From Rahnella bonaserana (GTDB taxonomy: Bacteria; Pseudomonadota; Gammaproteobacteria; Enterobacterales; Enterobacteriaceae): a stretch of DNA of 64,000 bases. Under the pieces are notes generated by a model. That model was not told the DNA's origin. It searched no databases and was given only the letters and a program-made list of their open reading frames with translations. The stretch covers positions 558,001-622,000 of the forward strand of contig NZ_JAFMOW010000068.1 in NCBI RefSeq assembly GCF_019049675.1, in the 5' to 3' direction. Positions 63,149-64,000 of this stretch are shown here, in pieces (position 1 is the first letter of the stretch; each line of letters begins with the position of its first letter). The position numbers were made by a program, and so were the translations under genes.

Positions 63149-64000
63149 TTACGCAGAATGTCGTGGCTGATAATTCTTATTATGCGGATTCAGACTGACT
63201 GCCGGCAGCGCATCAATCAGCTTTTTCGTCCACGGATGCGCCGGATGGCAGAACACATCATCGACATTTCCGTGCTCCACGACGCTGCCGTCTTTCATCA
63301 CCATCACCCGGTCTGCCAGATGGTGCACCACGCCTAAATCATGGGAGATAAACAACAGCGCCGTGCGGTGTTCGGCCTGCATTTTTGCCAGCAAATCCAG
63401 GACCTGAGCCTGAATCGAAACATCCAGCGCGCTGACCGGTTCATCGGCCACCAGAAGCGCAGGGTTAGGCGCAAAGGCACGGGCAATCGCGACACGCTGA
63501 CGCTGTCCGCCGGACAGTTCACGCGGATAACGGTGCAGAAAACTGTCGCCAAGCTGCACTTCATCCAGCAACTGACGGACGCGGTTGCGCCGTTCCTCAC
63601 CAAAAATGCCCACGCTGTCGAGGCTTTCGCCGATGATTTTTTCCACGTTATAGCGCGGATCAAATGAACTCAGCGGATCCTGCGCAATCAGCTGAATACC
63701 ACGACGTTGCAGCCTGCGCTGCGTTTCAGGGACCTGACTCCAGCGTTGTCCCTGGATCTCTATCGTGCCGGATACCGGTTCGGTCAGCCCGAGGATCATC
63801 CGCGCCAGCGTGGTTTTCCCCGAACCAGATTCCCCGACAATGCCCAATGTTTCACCGGCAAAAAGTTGCAGACTGACATGACTGACCACGGTTTTACCGG
63901 CGTACTCTTTACTGAGATGTCGGGCTTCCAGCACCGGATTGGTGATGGAAATATTGCGCGCAGGCAGCGGTTCGCCACGTCTGCCTGAAAGCTTAAAACC
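63149..64000 (-). CDS. Peptide-type ABC ATP-binding protein, partial (DppF/OppF-like)
   Basis: The frame is open to the right edge, so this is the C-terminal 283 residues of a longer protein. It has Walker A GESGSGKTT, signature [15 protein letters not shown] and Walker B LLVADEPVSALDVS. Upstream of the usual ABC start (VLEARHLSKEY) the frame goes on with about 22 more residues (FKLSGRRGEPLPARN), which looks like a linker. A fused double ATPase of the YejF/GsiA type is therefore likely, though a long N-terminal tail is possible. It ends QPRHSA after a short family extension. Confidence 0.85.
   Translation of the reverse strand, partial: GFKLSGRRGEPLPARNISITNPVLEARHLSKEYAGKTVVSHVSLQLFAGETLGIVGESGSGKTTLARMILGLTEPVSGTIEIQGQRWSQVPETQRRLQRRGIQLIAQDPLSSFDPRYNVEKIIGESLDSVGIFGEERRNRVRQLLDEVQLGDSFLHRYPRELSGGQRQRVAIARAFAPNPALLVADEPVSALDVSIQAQVLDLLAKMQAEHRTALLFISHDLGVVHHLADRVMVMKDGSVVEHGNVDDVFCHPAHPWTKKLIDALPAVSLNPHNKNYQPRHSA

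Overview
The window looks like a chromosomal segment of an Enterobacterales species close to Rahnella and the Yersiniaceae. This is inferred from protein resemblance and gene order. Several blocks match the E. coli K-12 map: nifJ/ydbK with ydbJ, hslJ and ldhA; ydbH-ynbE-ydbL; azoR next to hrpA; and ydgD-ydgU-asr. Between these blocks lie transport and catabolic cassettes that E. coli lacks at these places. No tRNA, rRNA, CRISPR array, insertion sequence or prophage was recognised.

Layout. 0-7 kb: a glutathione/peptide importer (gsiA 3' end, gsiB, gsiC, gsiD), two peptidases (DmpA-type and DppA-type) and a LysR regulator, all on +. 7.0-7.4 kb: a composite dispersed repeat. 7.4-10.8 kb (-): MHS transporter, RpiR regulator and iron-family dehydrogenase. 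11-12.2 kb (-): an unknown 112-residue protein and FhuF. 12.3-21.3 kb (-): one operon of GntR regulator, a complete peptide-type ABC importer, a gamma-glutamyltransferase-like enzyme and a DHDPS-family lyase. 22-24.2 kb: a PAS-GGDEF-EAL protein. 24.5-28.5 kb (-): a small His/Lys/Pro-rich exported peptide, then an AT-richer island with a Tle3-like T6SS lipase effector and two tandem Tli3-like lipoproteins. 28.6-34.3 kb: ascG, ascF, ascB and a cytosolic GH5-like hydrolase. 34.6-40 kb: nifJ, an MgtC-family protein, ydbJ and hslJ. 40.2-45.4 kb (+): a Ugp-like ABC importer with an ADPRM-like phosphoesterase, preceded by a four-unit PhoB box. 45.4-54.9 kb: ldhA, ydbH-ynbE-ydbL, azoR, hrpA. 55-56.7 kb (-): ydgD, the 26-residue ydgU and asr with an RstA box. 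56.8-57.4 kb: a second composite repeat. 57.6-64 kb: two polar amino-acid ABC importers facing each other and the 3' part of another peptide-type ATPase.

How the genes work together. Much of the window scavenges peptides, glutathione-like compounds, amino acids, beta-glucosides and phosphate esters. The best candidates for something little described are three. The first is the Pho-box-controlled Ugp-like importer with its phosphoesterase, which sits inside an otherwise E. coli-like gene order. The second is a family of structured intergenic repeats whose hairpin stems differ between copies while an 8-base loop is kept. The third is the orphan Tle3 effector with two mosaic immunity genes. All functions are read from sequence alone; no database search was run.
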